Of a DNA stretch of 33,139 nt, positions 7,645 through 16,381 are shown piece after piece. The stretch covers positions 1 through 33,139 of the forward strand of contig JALVCQ010000086.1 of NCBI GenBank assembly GCA_027009805.1, written 5' to 3'. The position numbers and the translations under genes were made by a program. Position 1 is the stretch's first letter; the number at the start of each line of letters is the position of its first letter. The notes under the pieces are model-generated. The model was not told the DNA's origin. It did no database searches and worked only from the letters and a program-made list of their open reading frames with translations. The DNA comes from Bacteroidota bacterium (GTDB taxonomy: Bacteria > Bacteroidota > Bacteroidia > JAADEI01 > JALVCQ01).

Positions 7645-8040
7645 ATGGAAGCGCGAGCCATTCTGAAAAACAGCCCGTTCCCCGAACGGAAAATGCGCCT
7701 GCTGGCGGATGTGGTCCGAAACAAGCCGGTGGCCGAAGCGCTCAATATTCTGTCGCTGCATAAAAAGAAGCTCTATGCTTCCTATCTCTATCGGCTCATC
7801 CGTTCGGCGGTGGCCAATTGGGAGGGTAAATACGGAGAAGACGCGCCGGTGGATATCGACGATCTCTATATCAAAGAAATTCGTGTGGATAAGGGCCGGG
7901 TGTTGAAACGCTGGCAAACGGCGCCGCGGGGCATGCCCCGACCTATCCGGAAGCGATTCAGCCACATCACCGTGGTGGTGGCCCCCATGACGCCGGTGCC
8001 CGTGAGTGAAGAAACCGAAAACACCGAAACTGAAGAATAA
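7645..8040 (+). CDS. rplV: 50S ribosomal protein L22
   Basis: L22 spans the exit tunnel; its beta-hairpin forms part of the narrow constriction. It has 131 residues; the N-terminus (EARAILKNSPFPERKMRLLADVVRNKPV) and the hairpin region (VDKGRVLKRWQTAPRGMPRPIRKR) are clear. Compared with shorter L22 proteins it carries an acidic tail, SEETENTETEE, of a type seen in some Bacteroidota. No hairpin deletion of the erythromycin-resistance kind is seen. Confidence 0.97.
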   Translation: MEARAILKNSPFPERKMRLLADVVRNKPVAEALNILSLHKKKLYASYLYRLIRSAVANWEGKYGEDAPVDIDDLYIKEIRVDKGRVLKRWQTAPRGMPRPIRKRFSHITVVVAPMTPVPVSEETENTETEE

Positions 8041-8045
8041 CGACT

Positions 8046-8756
8046 ATGGGACAGAAGGTTAACCCCATCGCCAATCGCCTCGGCTACATCCGGGGATGGG
8101 AGTCGCTGTGGTATGCAAAAGACGCCTCGGACTATGCCGATCGGGTCATCGAAGACCAAAAAATCCGTGACTACGTCCATAAGCGGTTCCCCCGCGGCGC
8201 GTTTGCATATATCATCATCGAACGCACCCGCAAGCGCCTCCACATCTATTTGCACTCGGCCCGGGTGGGCGTGGTCCTTGGAAAGAAAGGCGCCGAAATC
8301 GACAAGCTGACGCAGGAACTGAAAAAGCTGACCAAGACCGAAAAACTGGACATCGATGTCATCGAGGTGAAAAACCCTTACACCTCGGCCAAATTGATTG
8401 CCGAAAACATCGCCCAGCAGCTGGAAGCCCGCGTGGCACACCGGCGGGCGATGAAAATGGCCATCAACGACGCAATGCGCACCCCCGGCGTGCACGGCAT
8501 CAAAGTCCGCTGCTCGGGGCGGCTGGGCGGAAGCGAAATGGCCCGCACCGATGAATATAAAGACGGTCGGGTACCTTTGCACACCTTTCGGGCCGATGTC
8601 GATTTCTATATCGCCGAGGCCAAAACCATTTACGGCGTGATCGGCGTGAAGGTGTGGCTGTTTAAGGGCGAAGTCATCGGACGTCGGGAACTGGACCTTA
8701 ACCTCGGTGCCCGCAAAGCTTCGGGAGGAGGGCGCCGTCGGCAACGCCGCCGATAA
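8046..8756 (+). CDS. rpsC: 30S ribosomal protein S3
   Basis: S3 lines the mRNA entry channel with S4 and S5 and shares in helicase activity. It has 236 residues with the N-terminal MGQKVNPIANRLGYIRGWES, a KH RNA-binding domain with the GKKG turn, and the C-terminal domain with RMARTDEYKDGR-like and PLHTFRADVDF segments. The tail is short, basic and Gly-rich. The rplP start follows after 22 bp. Confidence 0.98.
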   Translation: MGQKVNPIANRLGYIRGWESLWYAKDASDYADRVIEDQKIRDYVHKRFPRGAFAYIIIERTRKRLHIYLHSARVGVVLGKKGAEIDKLTQELKKLTKTEKLDIDVIEVKNPYTSAKLIAENIAQQLEARVAHRRAMKMAINDAMRTPGVHGIKVRCSGRLGGSEMARTDEYKDGRVPLHTFRADVDFYIAEAKTIYGVIGVKVWLFKGEVIGRRELDLNLGARKASGGGRRRQRRR

Positions 8757-8778
8757 ACGCATTAAAGATTGTTGAACG

Positions 8779-9204
8779 ATGTTGCAACCACGCAAGACCA
8801 AATATCGGAAACGTCAGAAAGGGCGTATTAAAGGGCTTGCCCAACGCGGCGCCGAAGTCTCCTTCGGAACCTTTGGCATTAAAGCCCTTCAACCGGCTTT
8901 TATCTCCGCCAAACAGATCGAGGCGGCCCGTGTGGCCATCACCCGTCACCTGCGCCGGGCCGGGAAAGTGTGGATCCGAATCTTTCCCGACTATCCGGTG
9001 ACCCGCAAGCCGCTGGAAGTGCGGATGGGAAAAGGGAAGGGGAATCCGGAGTTCTGGGCGGCCCGGGTGAAGCCCGGAACGGTGCTGTTTGAGGTCGATG
9101 GCGTGAGCGAAGAAGCCGCCCGACGAGCCCTCTGGCTGGGCGCCCAAAAGCTGCCCGTGAAAACCAAGTTGGTGTTTCGACGCGACTATCTTCAAAAACA
9201 ATAG
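8779..9204 (+). CDS. rplP: 50S ribosomal protein L16
   Basis: L16 helps position A-site tRNA and is a late-assembly protein. It has 141 residues, with [19 protein letters not shown] at the start, [15 protein letters not shown] in the middle and [18 protein letters not shown] as the family signature. Its neighbours are rpsC upstream and rpmC 2 bp downstream, the conserved order. Confidence 0.98.
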   Translation: MLQPRKTKYRKRQKGRIKGLAQRGAEVSFGTFGIKALQPAFISAKQIEAARVAITRHLRRAGKVWIRIFPDYPVTRKPLEVRMGKGKGNPEFWAARVKPGTVLFEVDGVSEEAARRALWLGAQKLPVKTKLVFRRDYLQKQ

Positions 9205-9206
9205 GC

Positions 9207-9434
9207 ATGGCCACGCGATTGAGCAATAATGACATCCGCCAGCTCACGGACAAAGAGCTGATCGAGATATATCGGGAGCAGAAAGAACACCTTGCGCGGC
9301 TGAGGATGGCCCACTACGTCAACCCGCTGGAAAACCCCATGGAACTGAAACATACGCGCCGATACATCGCCCGGTTGCTCACGGAAATCAACCGACGGAA
9401 GAAAACGCGCAGCCAACAAAAATCGCAAGCATGA
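9207..9434 (+). CDS. rpmC: 50S ribosomal protein L29
   Basis: L29 is a small helical protein at the tunnel exit next to L23. It has 75 residues: the expected two-helix pattern LTDKELIEIYREQKEHLARLR followed by NPMELKHTRRYIARLLTEI (cited in pieces) and a basic tail. Its stop codon overlaps the rpsQ start by 4 bp (ATGA). Confidence 0.95.
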   Translation: MATRLSNNDIRQLTDKELIEIYREQKEHLARLRMAHYVNPLENPMELKHTRRYIARLLTEINRRKKTRSQQKSQA

Positions 9435-9712
9435 ACAACACGACAACAGGCCCGGACAAGCGGACCACACGCCGACGCACCATGGTCGGTGTGGTGGTGA
9501 GCAACAAAATGGATAAAAGCGCGGTGATTCGCGTCGACCGATACGTGAAACACCCCCGCTATAAAAAACGGCGGCGCCTGTCCACGCGCTTTATCATCCA
9601 CGACCCCAACAACGAGTTGCAGGTCAATGATGTGGTGCGGGTGATGGAAACGCGCCGGCTGAGTCGCCGAAAACATTTCCGATTGGTGGAAGTGATTGAA
9701 AAGGCGAAATAA
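9431..9712 (+). CDS. rpsQ: 30S ribosomal protein S17
   Basis: S17 is an OB-fold 16S rRNA binder of the 5' domain. It has 93 residues; the motifs RRTMVGVVVSNKMDKSAVIRVDR, HPRYKKRRRLSTRFIIHDPNN and VNDVVRVMETRRLSRRKHFRLV are seen in order. It begins with about ten extra polar residues compared with short S17 proteins; this start is kept because it gives the ATGA overlap with rpmC. Confidence 0.97.
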   Translation: MNNTTTGPDKRTTRRRTMVGVVVSNKMDKSAVIRVDRYVKHPRYKKRRRLSTRFIIHDPNNELQVNDVVRVMETRRLSRRKHFRLVEVIEKAK

Positions 9713-9729
9713 CCTAAAGCCCTGAAGCC

Positions 9730-10098
9730 ATGATTCAACGAGAAACGCGTCTGGTGGTGGCCGACAACTCGGGGGCCAAAGAGGTCCTCTGCATCGGCAT
9801 CCTTGGCGGAAGTCAGAAAAAATATGCCACGGTGGGCGACAAGATCGTGGTGACCGTCAAGCGGGCGTTGCCCAGCGGAAATATCGAAAAGGGAACCGTG
9901 TCGCGGGCTGTGGTGGTGCGGGTGCGGAAAGAAGTCCGCCGCAAAGACGGCTCTTCTATCCGCTTCGATGAAAATGCATGCGTGTTGCTGAATCAACAAG
10001 ACGAGCCGCGCGGCACGCGGATATTCGGCCCCGTGGCGCGCGAGTTGCGGGACAAAAACTTTTCCCGAATCGTTTCGCTCGCTCCTGAAGTGTTATAG
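9730..10098 (+). CDS. rplN: 50S ribosomal protein L14
   Basis: L14 lies at the subunit interface, forms bridge B8 and binds the silencing factor RsfS. It has 122 residues, the usual length, with [20 protein letters not shown] at the start and a C-terminal half ([29 protein letters not shown]) typical of the family. It lies 17 bp after rpsQ. Confidence 0.98.
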   Translation: MIQRETRLVVADNSGAKEVLCIGILGGSQKKYATVGDKIVVTVKRALPSGNIEKGTVSRAVVVRVRKEVRRKDGSSIRFDENACVLLNQQDEPRGTRIFGPVARELRDKNFSRIVSLAPEVL

Positions 10099-10100
10099 TT

Positions 10101-10442
10101 ATGCGAAGGAAATGTAATCATATCCCGAAAGTCCACGTCAAGAAGGATGACGTGGTGTTGGTGATCGCCGGCAAAGACAAGGGCCGAAAAGGGCGCGTGT
10201 TGAAGGTGTATCCGCGCAAGCAGCGGGTGCTGGTCGAAGGCGTGAATATCGTGATTAAACACACCAAACCCTCGGCCAAACATCCCGACGGCGGTCGCAT
10301 CGAAATGGAGATGCCGCTGCATATCTCCAACGTGATGGTCGTCAGCCCCAAAACCGGCGAGCCCTCACGGGTAGGGCGCAAGCGCGACGACAACGGAAAA
10401 TGGGTCCGATACCTCAAAAAAACCGGTGAAATCCTGAAATGA
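10101..10442 (+). CDS. rplX: 50S ribosomal protein L24
   Basis: L24 is one of the two assembly initiators of the large subunit. It has 113 residues with a KOW motif in [23 protein letters not shown] (cited in part), then [14 protein letters not shown] and the [18 protein letters not shown] strand. Its TGA lies inside the ATGATGA that begins rplE, so the two genes overlap. Confidence 0.97.
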   Translation: MRRKCNHIPKVHVKKDDVVLVIAGKDKGRKGRVLKVYPRKQRVLVEGVNIVIKHTKPSAKHPDGGRIEMEMPLHISNVMVVSPKTGEPSRVGRKRDDNGKWVRYLKKTGEILK

Positions 10443-11002
10443 TGAGCACGCAGTATAAGCCCAACCTGCGGCGCAGATACGAAGAAGAAGTGGCGCCGAA
10501 ACTGATGAAAGAGTTCGGTTATAAATCGCCCATGCAGGTCCCCCGAATCACCAAGATAGTGTTGAATCGGGGCGTGGGAGCCGCCGTCAACGATAAGAAA
10601 CTGCTCGATGCGAGCGTGGAAGAATTGACCCTGATTGCCGGGCAAAAGGCCGTGCCCACCTATGCCCGCCGTTCCATCGCAGGGTTTAAGCTGCGGGAAG
10701 GTATGCCCATCGGCGTGCGGGTGACCCTGCGGGGCAACCGCATGTATGAGTTCCTCGAACGGCTCATCCGCACGGCGTTGCCGCGGGTGCGGGACTTTCG
10801 GGGGGTGTCCCGGAAGTTAGACGGCCGCGGAAATTATACCCTGGGCATTGCCGAGCAAATCGTGTTTCCCGAGATCGACGTCGATAAGGTCGATAAGATC
10901 ATGGGGCTGGACATCACCATCGTCACCACGGCCCGCACCGACGAAGAAGGACATCGGCTCCTTCAAGAAATGGGCATGCCCTTTCAACGGGATGAAGAAT
11001 AA
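10439..11002 (+). CDS. rplE: 50S ribosomal protein L5
   Basis: L5 binds 5S rRNA in the central protuberance and contacts P-site tRNA. It has 187 residues starting ATGATG; the first ATG (10439) overlaps rplX by 4 bp, and the second (10442) would also serve and would drop one Met. Signatures include [32 protein letters not shown] and [11 protein letters not shown]. rpsN follows after 24 bp. Confidence 0.97.
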   Translation: MMSTQYKPNLRRRYEEEVAPKLMKEFGYKSPMQVPRITKIVLNRGVGAAVNDKKLLDASVEELTLIAGQKAVPTYARRSIAGFKLREGMPIGVRVTLRGNRMYEFLERLIRTALPRVRDFRGVSRKLDGRGNYTLGIAEQIVFPEIDVDKVDKIMGLDITIVTTARTDEEGHRLLQEMGMPFQRDEE

Positions 11003-11026
11003 CCACCAAAAAAATACGAACGACAC

Positions 11027-11296
11027 ATGTCGAAACTTTCATTGAAAGTCCGAAATGAAAAGCGCCGTCGAACCGTCGAAAAATATGCGGCGCGGCGGGC
11101 CGAGCTGAAGAAAAAGGGAGATTATGCCGCGCTGGATAGGCTGCCGCGGAACGCCTCGCCCGTGCGCCTGCGAAACCGCTGCCGGATGACCGGACGGCCC
11201 CGAGGATATATCCGCCAGTTCGGCATCTGCCGGAATAAGTTTCGGGAGCTGGCCCACAAGGGGCTGTTGCCCGGGGTGAAAAAAGCGAGCTGGTAA
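11027..11296 (+). CDS. rpsN: 30S ribosomal protein S14 (long form)
   Basis: S14 is a late-assembly protein of the 30S head. With 89 residues it is the long form. The C-terminal block [20 protein letters not shown] has single cysteines where zinc-type S14 has CxxC pairs, so it belongs to the C-minus, zinc-independent class. The KKASW ending is intact. It is placed between rplE and rpsH, as in the standard spc order. Confidence 0.97.
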   Translation: MSKLSLKVRNEKRRRTVEKYAARRAELKKKGDYAALDRLPRNASPVRLRNRCRMTGRPRGYIRQFGICRNKFRELAHKGLLPGVKKASW

Positions 11297-11308
11297 AACA
11301 TCGACACT

Positions 11309-11716
11309 ATGGACACGATCGGAGATTTTTTCACCATCATTCGGAATGCCCTCAAAGCGCGCAAGCGCGTGGTGGAGGTGCCCGCCTCGAAATTGAAAAA
11401 GGAGATTACGAAGATTCTTTACGACCAGGGCTATATCCTGAACTACAAGTTCGCCCCCGGCGTCGGCGATCAGGAAACCATCAAAATCGCCCTGAAATAC
11501 ACAAGGGTCCCCGGCAAGGCCGAACCCGAACCGGTGATCAAAGAGATTAAGCGCATCAGCCGCCCCGGCTTGCGGCGCTACGAAGGATGGAAAAGCATTC
11601 CCCGGGCGGCCAACGGCCTCGGGATTGTGTTTGTATCGACCTCCCGCGGCGTGCTCACCGACAAAGAAGCCCGACGCCTTCAGGTGGGCGGCGAGGTGGT
11701 CGGCTACGTCATCTAA
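11309..11716 (+). CDS. rpsH: 30S ribosomal protein S8
   Basis: S8 binds helix 21 of 16S rRNA and is the spc-operon autoregulator in E. coli. It has 135 residues. The opening MDTIGDFFTIIRNALKA is a recognisable variant of the usual DPIADMLTRIRNA. The C-terminal signature GLGIVFVSTSRGVLTDKEARRLQVGGEVV is clear (cited in part). rplF begins 14 bp downstream. Confidence 0.97.
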   Translation: MDTIGDFFTIIRNALKARKRVVEVPASKLKKEITKILYDQGYILNYKFAPGVGDQETIKIALKYTRVPGKAEPEPVIKEIKRISRPGLRRYEGWKSIPRAANGLGIVFVSTSRGVLTDKEARRLQVGGEVVGYVI

Positions 11717-11730
11717 TCAAAGATTCAATC

Positions 11731-12285
11731 ATGTCGAGAATCGGAAAATTACCCATTACGGTTCCCCAGGGGGTGGAAGTGACGGTGAGTCCGGACAATG
11801 AAGTGAAGGTCAAAGGCCCCAAAGGCGAACTGACGTTGCAGGTCGATCCGGAAATCACGGTGAAGGTGGAAGACGGCGCCGTCACCGTCGAGCGGCCTTC
11901 CGAACAGCAGCGCCATCGGGCGTTGCACGGGCTCTACCGGTCGCTTATCAACAATATGGTGGTGGGCGTATCGGAAGGCTTCAAAAAGCAACTGCAGGTG
12001 ATCGGCGTGGGGTATCGGGCGTCGGTGTCGGGGCAGCAGCTGGAGCTCTCGTTGGGCTTTTCCCACGATGTGATAGTCGTATTGCCGCCCGAAGTAAAAG
12101 CCTCCGTAGAGTCGGGGAAAGGAAAAGCCACGGTGATCACGCTCGAGTCGCACGACAAAGAGCTGCTGGGCCAGGTGGCCGGACGCATTCGGGCTTTGCG
12201 GAAACCGGAGCCTTACAAAGGGACCGGCATCCGGTATGTGGGCGAGTATGTCCGCCGAAAAGCCGGTAAATCGGCTGGAAAATAA
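11731..12285 (+). CDS. rplF: 50S ribosomal protein L6
   Basis: L6 lies near the factor-binding site by the sarcin-ricin loop. The start at 11731 (MSRIGKLPITVPQGVEV) gives 184 residues and two repeated L6 domains; the frame runs open upstream into rpsH, but that part is out-of-frame S8 sequence. The C-terminal signature RKPEPYKGTGIRYVGEYVRR is intact. Confidence 0.98.
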   Translation: MSRIGKLPITVPQGVEVTVSPDNEVKVKGPKGELTLQVDPEITVKVEDGAVTVERPSEQQRHRALHGLYRSLINNMVVGVSEGFKKQLQVIGVGYRASVSGQQLELSLGFSHDVIVVLPPEVKASVESGKGKATVITLESHDKELLGQVAGRIRALRKPEPYKGTGIRYVGEYVRRKAGKSAGK

Positions 12286-12298
12286 AGTCATTTGAGCC

Positions 12299-12661
12299 AT
12301 GGAAGGAATTCGTAAACGCCTCTATCGCCGCCGCCGCATTCGGCGGGGCATTCGGAAAAAAATCAAGGGGACGGCGGCGCGCCCGCGCCTCTCGGTGTAT
12401 CGCAGCAACGTCCACATCTATGCCCAACTGATCGATGACGAAAAAGGCCACACCCTGTGTGCCGCCTCATCGCTGGAAAAAGAATTGCTCGCAGCCCAAG
12501 GCACCAAAACGGAAAAGGCGGCGATGGTGGGCAAACTGCTGGCGGAACGGGCCCGAGCGAAAGGCATCGAAGCCGTGGTCTTCGACCGGGGCGGGTTCCG
12601 CTATCACGGACGGGTGCGGCGCCTTGCCGAGGCCGCCCGGGAAGGAGGTCTTCAATTTTAA
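12299..12661 (+). CDS. rplR: 50S ribosomal protein L18
   Basis: L18 binds 5S rRNA together with L5. It has 120 residues: a basic N-terminus ([20 protein letters not shown]), then [21 protein letters not shown], and the C-terminal [23 protein letters not shown] (cited in part), all family features. It lies 13 bp after rplF and 21 bp before rpsE. Confidence 0.97.
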   Translation: MEGIRKRLYRRRRIRRGIRKKIKGTAARPRLSVYRSNVHIYAQLIDDEKGHTLCAASSLEKELLAAQGTKTEKAAMVGKLLAERARAKGIEAVVFDRGGFRYHGRVRRLAEAAREGGLQF

Positions 12662-12682
12662 TGCTAAAAGATATATTGCAAT

Positions 12683-13213
12683 ATGAGCCTGGAAGGATTT
12701 GAACATCGCAAGGTTTACCGCCGGCAGGGCGATGTGGAACTCAAAGAGATCGTCGTCTCGATCAATCGGGTCACCAAAGTGACCAAAGGTGGACGGCGTT
12801 TCCGGTTTGCCGCACTGGTGGTGGTGGGCGACGGCGAGGGCATCGTTGGGTATGGGCTGGGCAAAGCCAATGAGGTGATGAACGCCGTGAATAAAGCCAT
12901 TAACAACGCCCGAAAAAACCTCTATAAGGTGAGCGTGGTCAATGGCACCATCCCCCACGAGATCGAAGAAAAATACGGCGCTTCGCTGGTGTTTATGCGG
13001 CCGGCGGCGCCGGGGACCGGAATCATCGCCGGCGGAACGATGCGAATGCTTTTCTCCGTGGCCGGCGTCCGCGATGTGTTGGCCAAAATCAAAGGCTCCA
13101 CCACGCCCCACAACGTGCTGAAAGCCACCATGAAAGCCCTCCTCAAAATGCGGGACGCCCATCAGGTGGCCAAAGAACGGGGCGTGCCCTTGCAAAAGGT
13201 GTTTAACGGATAA
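12683..13213 (+). CDS. rpsE: 30S ribosomal protein S5
   Basis: S5 is involved in decoding fidelity and mRNA unwinding. It has 176 residues. The N-terminal RNA-binding domain has [21 protein letters not shown], the region where spectinomycin-resistance changes occur, and appears wild-type. The C-terminal domain includes [20 protein letters not shown]. It is followed by rpmD after 11 bp. Confidence 0.98.
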   Translation: MSLEGFEHRKVYRRQGDVELKEIVVSINRVTKVTKGGRRFRFAALVVVGDGEGIVGYGLGKANEVMNAVNKAINNARKNLYKVSVVNGTIPHEIEEKYGASLVFMRPAAPGTGIIAGGTMRMLFSVAGVRDVLAKIKGSTTPHNVLKATMKALLKMRDAHQVAKERGVPLQKVFNG

Positions 13214-13224
13214 AACCTCGACCG

Positions 13225-13410
13225 ATGGCCAAATTGAAAATTACCCAGGTGCGAAGCGCTATTGATCGCCCCCGCGATCAAAAAGCGACGCTGAAAGCCC
13301 TCGGATTGCGCCGTATCCGCCATTCGGTGATTCACAACGACACGCCGCAAATCCAGGGCATGGTGCGGAAAGTGAAACATCTCGTTACCGTAGAAAAAAT
13401 ATCGTCATGA
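13225..13410 (+). CDS. rpmD: 50S ribosomal protein L30
   Basis: A small 61-residue protein of the large subunit. KLKITQVRSAIDRPRDQKATL and ALGLRRIRHSVIHNDTPQIQ are family features, with the Gly-Leu-Arg turn of the ferredoxin-like fold. It overlaps the rplO start by 4 bp (ATGA). Confidence 0.96.
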   Translation: MAKLKITQVRSAIDRPRDQKATLKALGLRRIRHSVIHNDTPQIQGMVRKVKHLVTVEKISS

Positions 13411-13856
13411 CACTCGATCAGTTACGTCCAGCACACGGCGCCGTGCGCACCAACAAGCGGGTGGGACGCGGTGAAGGCTCGAAAAAGGGCGGCACCGCCG
13501 GCCGAGGACACAAAGGCGACCAGTCCCGTTCGGGCTATCGGCGCAACTATGCCTACGAAGGCGGACAGATGCCCCTGGTGCGGCGCGTGCCCAAGTTCGG
13601 ATTCAAAAACATCTTCCGGAAAGAATATCTCGCCCTTAATCTTGATCGGATCAGCCGGTGGGCCGAAAAATATCAGTTGGAGGAGATCACACCCGAAAAA
13701 CTGTATGAGCGCCGCTTGATCCCGAAAAACGCCCGCATTAAGGTGCTGGCGCGGGGCCGCCTCGAAAAACCGATCACGATTCAAGCGCACGCCTTCTCCC
13801 AGAAAGCGGCGGCTCTAATTGAAGAAGCCGGCGGGCGCATTTCAAAAATCGGATAA
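13407..13856 (+). CDS. rplO: 50S ribosomal protein L15
   Basis: L15 has a long basic N-terminal arm that penetrates the 50S subunit. It has 149 residues, with the Gly-rich arm VGRGEGSKKGGTAGRGHKGD and GGQMPLVRRVPKFGF, then the globular C-terminus ending in EEAGGRISKIG. Its stop TAA shares a base with the secY ATG, indicating close coupling to the translocon gene. Confidence 0.97.
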   Translation: MTLDQLRPAHGAVRTNKRVGRGEGSKKGGTAGRGHKGDQSRSGYRRNYAYEGGQMPLVRRVPKFGFKNIFRKEYLALNLDRISRWAEKYQLEEITPEKLYERRLIPKNARIKVLARGRLEKPITIQAHAFSQKAAALIEEAGGRISKIG

Positions 13857-15211
13857 TGAAATCCTTCATACAGACGCTTCGTAATATCTGGCGGATTAAG
13901 GAACTGCGCGAGCGGATCATTCTCACGTTGCTGATGATCGCCGCCTTTCGCTTCGGTAGTTACGTGGTCCTGCCGGGGGTCAATCCTGAGGCACTCGAAC
14001 GCTACACCGCTCAGGCACAGGAAGGTCTGCTGGGGCTGTTTAACCTGTTCGTGGGCGGTGCCTTTTCTCGGGCATCTATCTTCGCCCTCGGCATTATGCC
14101 GTATATCTCGGCGTCGATTATCATCCAATTGCTGGGGGTGGCGCTTCCCTATTTTCAGCGCCTCCAGCGGGAAGGCGAGTCGGGACGGAATAAGATCAAC
14201 CAGATCACGCGGGTGTTGACGGTGGCCATCACGATGGTCCAGTCGGTGGGATATCTGGTCAATCTGCGGGCGCAAGTGCCCGAAGCGCTGTTGCCGGTGG
14301 TCAACCCCGGTGCCATGTCGCACTTTCTGTTTATGGTCACGAACGTGTTGTTGTTGACCTCGGGAACCATCTTTGTGATGTGGCTGGGCGAAAAGATCAC
14401 CGAGCGGGGGGTCGGCAACGGAATCTCATTGATGATCACGATTGGGATTCTGGCGGCCCTTCCAACCTCGTTGGCGGCGGAATTTGAAATGAAGCTGGGG
14501 CAGGCGGGCGGCGGACTGTTCCTGTTCCTCCTTGAGATGGTGTTTTTGTTCCTGGTAACGTTGGGTGTGGTGGCTCTGGTGCAGGCCACGCGCCGCATCC
14601 CGGTGCAATATGCCCGACGGGTGGTCGGCAATCGGGTTTATGGCGGCGTGCGGCAGTTCCTCCCCATTAAAGTCAACGCCGCCGGCGTGATGCCCATCAT
14701 CTTTGCCCAGGCCCTGATGTTCATCCCGGCCACGATTGCCACTTTCATGCCCGACTCGGCATCGGGCCTGGTGGCCGTATTCAGCGACTATACCAGCTTC
14801 TGGTATAATCTGGTCTTTGCTATCCTGATCATCATCTTTACCTACTTCTACACGGCGGTGACCATTAACCCTCAACAAATCGCCGACGACCTTAAACGCA
14901 ACGGCGGATTTATCCCCGGGGTGAAGCCCGGGCGGGCCACCGTCGAATTTATCGACAACGTGGTCAGCCGCATCACCTTACCCGGTTCGATCTTTCTCGC
15001 ACTGGTGGCGATTATGCCCACCTTTGCTATGATGATCGGCGTGAGTCCGGCGTTTGCACAGTTTTTCGGTGGGACCAGCCTGCTGATTATGGTGGGCGTG
15101 ATGCTGGATACCCTCCAGCAGATCGAGAGTTATCTGATCATGCGTCATTACGACGGACTGATCAAGGGCGGACGCGTGAAAGGACGGTATGCCATGGGCG
15201 GCGTAATCTGA
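13856..15211 (+). CDS. secY: Preprotein translocase subunit SecY
   Basis: SecY is the protein-conducting channel of the inner membrane. It has 451 residues with ten predicted hydrophobic segments. Family signatures are FNLFVGGAFSRASIFALGIM (plug region) and GEKITERGVGNGISLMI; the cytoplasmic loop ERGVGNG and the late loop DDLKRNGGFIPGVKPG are intact. It follows rplO with a 1-bp overlap. The methionine aminopeptidase gene (map), which often follows secY, is absent; infA comes next after 30 bp. Confidence 0.98.
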   Translation: MKSFIQTLRNIWRIKELRERIILTLLMIAAFRFGSYVVLPGVNPEALERYTAQAQEGLLGLFNLFVGGAFSRASIFALGIMPYISASIIIQLLGVALPYFQRLQREGESGRNKINQITRVLTVAITMVQSVGYLVNLRAQVPEALLPVVNPGAMSHFLFMVTNVLLLTSGTIFVMWLGEKITERGVGNGISLMITIGILAALPTSLAAEFEMKLGQAGGGLFLFLLEMVFLFLVTLGVVALVQATRRIPVQYARRVVGNRVYGGVRQFLPIKVNAAGVMPIIFAQALMFIPATIATFMPDSASGLVAVFSDYTSFWYNLVFAILIIIFTYFYTAVTINPQQIADDLKRNGGFIPGVKPGRATVEFIDNVVSRITLPGSIFLALVAIMPTFAMMIGVSPAFAQFFGGTSLLIMVGVMLDTLQQIESYLIMRHYDGLIKGGRVKGRYAMGGVI

Positions 15212-15217
15212 AAAGGC

Positions 15218-15225
15218 TAATTTTG
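15218..15225 (+). promoter_or_regulatory. Candidate -7 promoter element before infA
   Basis: TAATTTTG matches the Bacteroidota consensus TAnnTTTG exactly and is followed by CA. It begins six bases after the secY stop, and the infA ATG lies 16 bases downstream of it. No clear -33 TTG lies at the right distance, where the sequence is still secY coding. It could give extra transcription of infA-rpmJ-rpsM-rpsK-rpsD-rpoA-rplQ. Confidence 0.45.
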
Positions 15226-15241
15226 CACCCAATTTGAAAAA

Positions 15242-15469
15242 ATGGCCAAAAAGTCGGTGATCGTTCAGGACGCGGAGGTGATTGAAGCTTTGCCCAACGC
15301 CATGTTTCGGGTGAAGCTGAAAAACGGCCATGTCATCCTTGCCCACATCTCGGGCAAGATGCGCAAACACTACATCAAAATCGTGCAGGGAGACATCGTG
15401 CGGGTGGAAATGAGCCCCTATGACCTTAACCGCGGACGGATTACCTTCCGCTATAAAACGACCCGATAG
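15242..15469 (+). CDS. infA: Translation initiation factor IF-1
   Basis: IF-1 occupies the A site during initiation. At 75 residues it is a single OB-fold (S1-like) domain: [36 protein letters not shown] (cited in pieces) and [23 protein letters not shown] match the family closely. It is preceded by a candidate promoter element and followed by rpmJ after 2 bp. Confidence 0.98.
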   Translation: MAKKSVIVQDAEVIEALPNAMFRVKLKNGHVILAHISGKMRKHYIKIVQGDIVRVEMSPYDLNRGRITFRYKTTR

Positions 15470-15471
15470 TT

Positions 15472-15588
15472 ATGAAAGTGAGAGTGTCGGTGAAAAAACG
15501 CAGCAGCGACTGCAAGATCGTCCGCCGAAAAGGGCGAATCTACGTGATCAACAAGAAGAACCCCCGCTACAAACAACGTCAAAAGTAA
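15472..15588 (+). CDS. rpmJ: 50S ribosomal protein L36 (zinc-free type)
   Basis: A 38-residue gene between infA and rpsM, the conserved place for L36. It begins [20 protein letters not shown] and ends NPRYKQRQK. The usual zinc ligands are C-C-C-H; here only Cys14 remains, the first ligand is Ser, the third is Asn and the histidine is Tyr. It is therefore of the C-minus type, common in Bacteroidota, and should not bind zinc. Confidence 0.95.
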   Translation: MKVRVSVKKRSSDCKIVRRKGRIYVINKKNPRYKQRQK

Positions 15589-15591
15589 GCT

Positions 15592-15969
15592 ATGGCACGG
15601 ATCCGAGGCGTCGATTTACCCACGCATAAACGCGGCGACATCGCCCTGACCTACATCTTCGGCATCGGCCGAAGCACCGCCCGAGAAATCCTCGATAAGG
15701 CGGGCGTCCCCTACGAAACCAAAGTGAAAGACTGGACCGACCAGCAACTGGTGACCATCCGGAAAATCATCGTCGATGAGTATAAGACCGAAGGGGAACT
15801 GCGGGCCGAAATCCAGATGAACATTAAGCGGTTGATCGACATCAACTGCTATCGAGGCATCCGCCATAAGAAAGGCTTGCCGGTGCGCGGCCAACGGACA
15901 CGCTCCAACGCCCGCACGCGCAAAGGGAAGAAGAAAACCGTGGCAGGCAAGAAAAAAGCCGTTAAATAA
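15592..15969 (+). CDS. rpsM: 30S ribosomal protein S13
   Basis: S13 lies in the 30S head and forms bridges with the large subunit. It has 125 residues. The N-terminal [19 protein letters not shown] and [10 protein letters not shown] (helix-two-turns-helix) and the C-terminal [20 protein letters not shown] motif, which contacts P-site tRNA, are intact. The tail is lysine-rich. Confidence 0.98.
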   Translation: MARIRGVDLPTHKRGDIALTYIFGIGRSTAREILDKAGVPYETKVKDWTDQQLVTIRKIIVDEYKTEGELRAEIQMNIKRLIDINCYRGIRHKKGLPVRGQRTRSNARTRKGKKKTVAGKKKAVK

Positions 15970-15974
15970 CCACT

Positions 15975-16367
15975 ATGGCCAAGCGTAAACGCACTGTTGC
16001 GAAGAAGAAAAAAGTCCGGATCGACCAGACCGGCCGGGTGTATATCCAGACCACCTTCAACAACACACTGATTACTATCACCAACGCCGACGGCGACGTC
16101 ATCTCGTGGTCGTCATCAGGCAAGATGGGCTTTCGGGGGGCGAAAAAGAATACGCCCTACGCCGCCCAGACAGCCGCATCGGATGCCGCCAAGGTGGCCT
16201 ATGAGTTGGGGATGCGGCGCGCCCACATCTACGTGAAAGGCCCCGGAAGCGGACGGGATGCCGCCGTGCGGGCCATCTACAACAGCGGAATCGAAATCGA
16301 ATCCATCAACGACATTACGCCCGTTCCACATAACGGCTGCCGGCCGCCTAAGAAACGGCGCGTTTAA
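15975..16367 (+). CDS. rpsK: 30S ribosomal protein S11
   Basis: S11 forms part of the 30S platform near the E site. It has 130 residues: basic N-terminus, then [39 protein letters not shown], and the C-terminal signature [18 protein letters not shown]. It lies 5 bp after rpsM and 14 bp before rpsD. Confidence 0.98.
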   Translation: MAKRKRTVAKKKKVRIDQTGRVYIQTTFNNTLITITNADGDVISWSSSGKMGFRGAKKNTPYAAQTAASDAAKVAYELGMRRAHIYVKGPGSGRDAAVRAIYNSGIEIESINDITPVPHNGCRPPKKRRV

Positions 16368-16381
16368 AGCATCTTACGAAT

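Noticed and set aside
11587-11730. N-terminal extension of L6 in the same frame
   Set aside because: It lies wholly inside rpsH in another frame and does not resemble L6, which begins MSRIGKLP at 11731.
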